14,704 bases of DNA from Bryobacterales bacterium (GTDB lineage Bacteria > Acidobacteriota > Terriglobia > Bryobacterales > Bryobacteraceae): assembly GCA_003164075.1 (NCBI GenBank), contig PLRZ01000336.1, positions 1,140 through 15,843 of the forward strand, written 5' to 3'. The position numbers were made by a program, and so were the translations under genes. Of the stretch, positions 12,245-14,704 are shown in pieces (the first letter of the stretch is position 1; every line of letters begins with the position of its first letter). The notes beneath the pieces are model-generated. The model had not been told where the DNA came from. It was given only the letters and a program-made list of their open reading frames with translations, and ran no database searches.

Positions 12245-14704
12245 CTATTGAATCGACGATAAGAGCCATGCGAAATCCTTTCCTTGTTCCTTCGGTTGCG
12301 AGGGATGGTCCGGGTTCTCCGGTTCCTTCGGTTGCTGTTCCCGCGGGTCGCCCTGCTGCTCGCCCCCGTTTTGCCGGGACTGGTTTTGCGGATCCTGCGA
12401 CGATGCCCCCGCTGGCGGATCCGCGGAGTGTTGGCGATCGCCGCCGGCCGCCGGCTGCCAGGTAGTGGCGTGGAAACCGGACTGCTCCAGCCGCGTAGCC
12501 AGAGCCGGCAAATCCTCGCGCAGGTCCCCGGCCAGCCGGCTGTCGGGGGTTCGCACGGCCACATGAACGTCGCCGCCGCGCTCCGTCACGCGCACCTCGA
12601 CACGCGGCTCTCCCGCCCCGCCGACCTCGAGTTTGATGTCGTGCGCCGTCGCAGCTTGGGCGGGCGGGGGCGCGGGATCGGCCGGTGGTGTAGCTGCCGG
12701 GGCGGGCGCATCGGCAGCGCCGGCTCGCTCGGTCGACCTGGCGCCGGCAAGGGGCTGGATATCCGGTGTGCCCAGTGGACGCGCGGATGGGCCGCCGGCG
12801 CCGACCGCCGATTCGGGGACGCTGTTATCAGCCGGTTTTCGCTCGTGTGGCGGCCCCGCATCCGGCTGCGTTTCCGACGAGGCCGCCGTCCCACGAGAGC
12901 TGCTTTCCGCGGGATCTGTGCCGTCGTCAGGCACCGGCGTGGCCTCGGGCGTTTCCGGCCCTGCGGGGCGCCACCGGACAGCGGCCGGCGAGTTGCGTGG
13001 CGGCGCTTGCGGGCGGGACTGGGTTGAGGCGACCGGCATGTCTTCGGGTGCGGCATCCATCGGTTTGAGGGTTGCCGTAAAGGCAATTTGTGAGGTTTGG
13101 CCCGCTTGGCTGCCATCGGCCCCGTCAGCCGAGGGCGCTGCCGTCGCGGCAGCGGTGTCCGTCGGGCGGGCAGGGTTGCCGGAACGCGAGGGAGAACCCC
13201 CGGCAAGGGGCGGCGACGGCGGGAACACGGTTCCGTCTTTTGGCCATGCGGGCGCTGGCTGAGGCAGAGGCGTTGCGCTGACGATGGCTGTGGCCGGAGC
13301 AATGTTGACGGCGGTCACGATCGGCTGCGCGCCATCGCCGGCCGGCGCCGCGGCGAACTGGTTTCGCACCCACGGTCTTTGTGGGTTTTTCGGGTGCGGC
13401 GCGGCTGCGCTGCCGGTGGCCTGGATGGGCGCCGATGCCGAAGCCGCGGGCTCGACGGGCGCGGCTTGGTTTGCGGAAGACGTCACGGAGGAGTTGGCGA
13501 TTTGACCCCCAGCCGGCGACGACGCGTCGCCGCCGGTAGTCTGGGATGACAATTGGCCGGCCGCGGGTGGTAGGGGCGACGCATTGCTGAAACCCTGAGG
13601 TGGCGTGCGTGCAGCCGGGGCCGTCCGGGTTGCTACCCTCGCAGTCTGCGGGGCAGCCTGTAGCGTTACTTGTCGCGCCGGACTGGCGGCCGGGGCGGTA
13701 TCCTCCGAGGAGGTCCACTGCCAGGGGCCCGATGCGCCGCTAATCTCATCGTTCCCCCCCCCGACTTTCGGCCGGCTGCCGTCGATTGGCGCGGCGCCGC
13801 TCCCGGCTGGAGACTGAGCCGGGGCTGGCGCCCCGGCGCTGGTCGATGCGGGATTTTCAGGCTCCGGCGAGGGCTCCCGCATTGCGGCGGCCGCGCTGTC
13901 GAATGGTGGCTGGTTGCGGCCGCCTGCAGCGTCGCCGGTGGCTGACGATTTCGCCGACAAAGGCGACCAGGGACTGGTCGGTGCGGGGGTTTCGGGCTCC
14001 CGCAGGGGGGCGGTGGCGGCTGCGGCGTCGCCGGTAGCTGGCGATTTCGCCGACAGCGGCGACCAGGGGCTGGTCGATGTTTCTGCCGGAATGGTGGTTT
14101 CGGAGGTCTGCGGAAATCGTTCCGGCAACTGCTCTGGAGCGGTCTCCTGCTTGTCCGGCGCGGCGGCCAGTTCGGATATGGGCGGGGGCTCCGCTTGTGC
14201 CGACCCGGCGGCCGCGAGGTCTACACCGTGGGGCACACTGCCGGCCAGCGCCAGCCCCGCGATTGACGCCTGGTTGCGGTCGCTCCGTGCGGCCTGGCTG
14301 GTAGTTGGCGATTTTGCCGGTAGCGCCGGCCCGGCGCTGGGCGAAGTCTGTGCCGGAACCGTAGGTTCGGCTTCCTGGAACAGCGATTCCGGCGCCGTAG
14401 AGGACTGCGCCCGCGGCTTGTCTGGCGAGAGCCCCGGTCCCATCGCAACGGTCGGCAGGGTGTCGGCCGGACTGCCGGCAGGCACGAGAGGTTGCCCGGC
14501 CAGCGGCTGCGACCCTGGTGAAATGGCGTCTTTGGGTGTATTCCCCGTGGATGCCGGAGCGACGGCCACAGGTTCATCGGCCGGAGTTGCTGCCGTATCC
14601 GTGGCCGTCGCGGCCGGATCCGCGGCTGGCAGGGAAGAGCTTGAAACGGTGGGCGCCGGCTCCGCGCCGACTTGCGCCAGCGCCTGCCCGCCCGGCTGGG
14701 CCGA
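12245..14704 (-). CDS. fliK: Very long flagellar hook-length control protein (5' end outside window)
   Basis: 819 codons are visible with no stop, so the N-terminus lies beyond the window. A GTG at 14569 is in frame but has no special claim as start, because the frame stays open to 14704. Most of the protein is low-complexity Pro/Ala/Ser/Thr-rich sequence with repeats, which fits the unfolded ruler part. The C-terminal FliK/Flg_hook domain is at about 12640-12449: DIKLEVGGAGEPRVEVRVTE, then GGDVHVAVRTPDSRLAGDLR and LPALATRLEQSGFHATTW, with the usual strands and helices. A polar Gln/Pro tail follows, ending AWLLSSIQ. FliK is exported intermittently while the hook grows, and its C-domain triggers FlhB to switch substrate specificity. 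It precedes flgD by 37 bases. E. coli FliK is 375 residues, so this one is more than twice as long. Confidence 0.88.
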   Translation of the reverse strand, partial: SAQPGGQALAQVGAEPAPTVSSSSLPAADPAATATDTAATPADEPVAVAPASTGNTPKDAISPGSQPLAGQPLVPAGSPADTLPTVAMGPGLSPDKPRAQSSTAPESLFQEAEPTVPAQTSPSAGPALPAKSPTTSQAARSDRNQASIAGLALAGSVPHGVDLAAAGSAQAEPPPISELAAAPDKQETAPEQLPERFPQTSETTIPAETSTSPWSPLSAKSPATGDAAAATAPLREPETPAPTSPWSPLSAKSSATGDAAGGRNQPPFDSAAAAMREPSPEPENPASTSAGAPAPAQSPAGSGAAPIDGSRPKVGGGNDEISGASGPWQWTSSEDTAPAASPARQVTLQAAPQTARVATRTAPAARTPPQGFSNASPLPPAAGQLSSQTTGGDASSPAGGQIANSSVTSSANQAAPVEPAASASAPIQATGSAAAPHPKNPQRPWVRNQFAAAPAGDGAQPIVTAVNIAPATAIVSATPLPQPAPAWPKDGTVFPPSPPLAGGSPSRSGNPARPTDTAAATAAPSADGADGSQAGQTSQIAFTATLKPMDAAPEDMPVASTQSRPQAPPRNSPAAVRWRPAGPETPEATPVPDDGTDPAESSSRGTAASSETQPDAGPPHERKPADNSVPESAVGAGGPSARPLGTPDIQPLAGARSTERAGAADAPAPAATPPADPAPPPAQAATAHDIKLEVGGAGEPRVEVRVTERGGDVHVAVRTPDSRLAGDLREDLPALATRLEQSGFHATTWQPAAGGDRQHSADPPAGASSQDPQNQSRQNGGEQQGDPREQQPKEPENPDHPSQPKEQGKDFAWLLSSIQ
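13929..14076 (-). repeat. fliK: In-frame tandem repeat of 32 codons inside fliK
   Basis: Two 52-base blocks, 14025-14076 and 13929-13980, match at 47 of 52 bases with a 96-base period. That is exactly 32 codons, so the frame is kept. Each encodes TSPWSPLSAKS followed by ATGDAA. More diverged copies are seen in the protein upstream (TSPSAGPALPAKSP, about 14350-14300) and downstream (TSAGAPAPAQSP, about 13843-13808), so the linker probably grew by duplication. Confidence 0.75.

Noticed and set aside
13800..14360. Possible CRISPR-like or tandem DNA repeat array
   Set aside because: The repeats are in-frame, diverged and part of the FliK coding region, without spacer/repeat regularity.
12586..14577. 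Other long frames inside fliK on both strands
   Set aside because: The FliK frame is open end to end and has the Flg_hook domain. The others are Arg/Pro-rich shadows in high-GC sequence.

Overview
The window is a GC-rich bacterial locus in which every gene I can support lies on the minus strand. It reads from about 14704 down to 1. Most of it is one compact flagellar operon coding for hook-assembly, type III export, motor-switch and regulatory proteins. At the low-coordinate end is a separate two-gene module: a MoxR-type AAA+ ATPase and a partial partner. No rRNA, tRNA, CRISPR array, transposase or phage gene was seen. No stretch longer than 90 bases lies outside a gene.

The organism is most likely a motile Gram-negative soil or sediment bacterium. 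Acidobacteriota (Solibacter/Bryobacter-like) is my best guess from the gene order, the high GC content and the FliY-like switch protein, but confidence is low to moderate. The order matches the conserved flgE...fliN-O-P-Q-R-flhB-flhA-flhF-fliA series of many phyla. It lacks flbD, motAB, fliL and fliM between flgE and fliN, and lacks flhG between flhF and fliA.

Layout in transcription order. Hook module: a very long partial FliK (14704-12245), a 101-residue FlgD (12207-11902) and FlgE (11889-10633). Export-gate and switch module: FliN (10606-10361), FliO (10348-10061), FliP (10064-9327), FliQ (9330-9061), FliR (9071-8298), FlhB (8291-7230) and FlhA (7205-5121). Placement and regulatory module: a 21-codon micro-ORF bridging flhA and flhF (5124-5059), FlhF (5062-3914), sigma-28 FliA (3897-3130), a FliY-like protein with a SpoA domain (3133-2252) and a small membrane-anchored SwrB/DUF2802-like protein (2255-1863). 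Several junctions are ATGA stop/start overlaps and the rest are gaps of 37 bases or less, so one polycistronic message with translational coupling is likely.

A 90-base gap (1862-1773) separates the flagellar genes from the MoxR module. It contains a nested inverted repeat whose inner 3' arm runs up to the moxR-like start codon and would cover its ribosome binding site. The MoxR gene (1772-930) overlaps a partial gene running off the window start (961-1). That gene's N-terminus resembles TraB/DUF5682-type proteins, which are known partners of MoxR ATPases.

How the genes work together: FliO/P/Q/R, FlhB and FlhA form the export gate that secretes FlgD (hook cap), FlgE (hook) and FliK (hook-length ruler). 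FliK acts on FlhB, whose NPTH autocleavage motif is present, to switch substrate class. FliN and the FliY-like protein build the C-ring. FlhF places the flagellum. FliA drives late genes after hook completion. The SwrB-like protein may tune basal-body or switch assembly.
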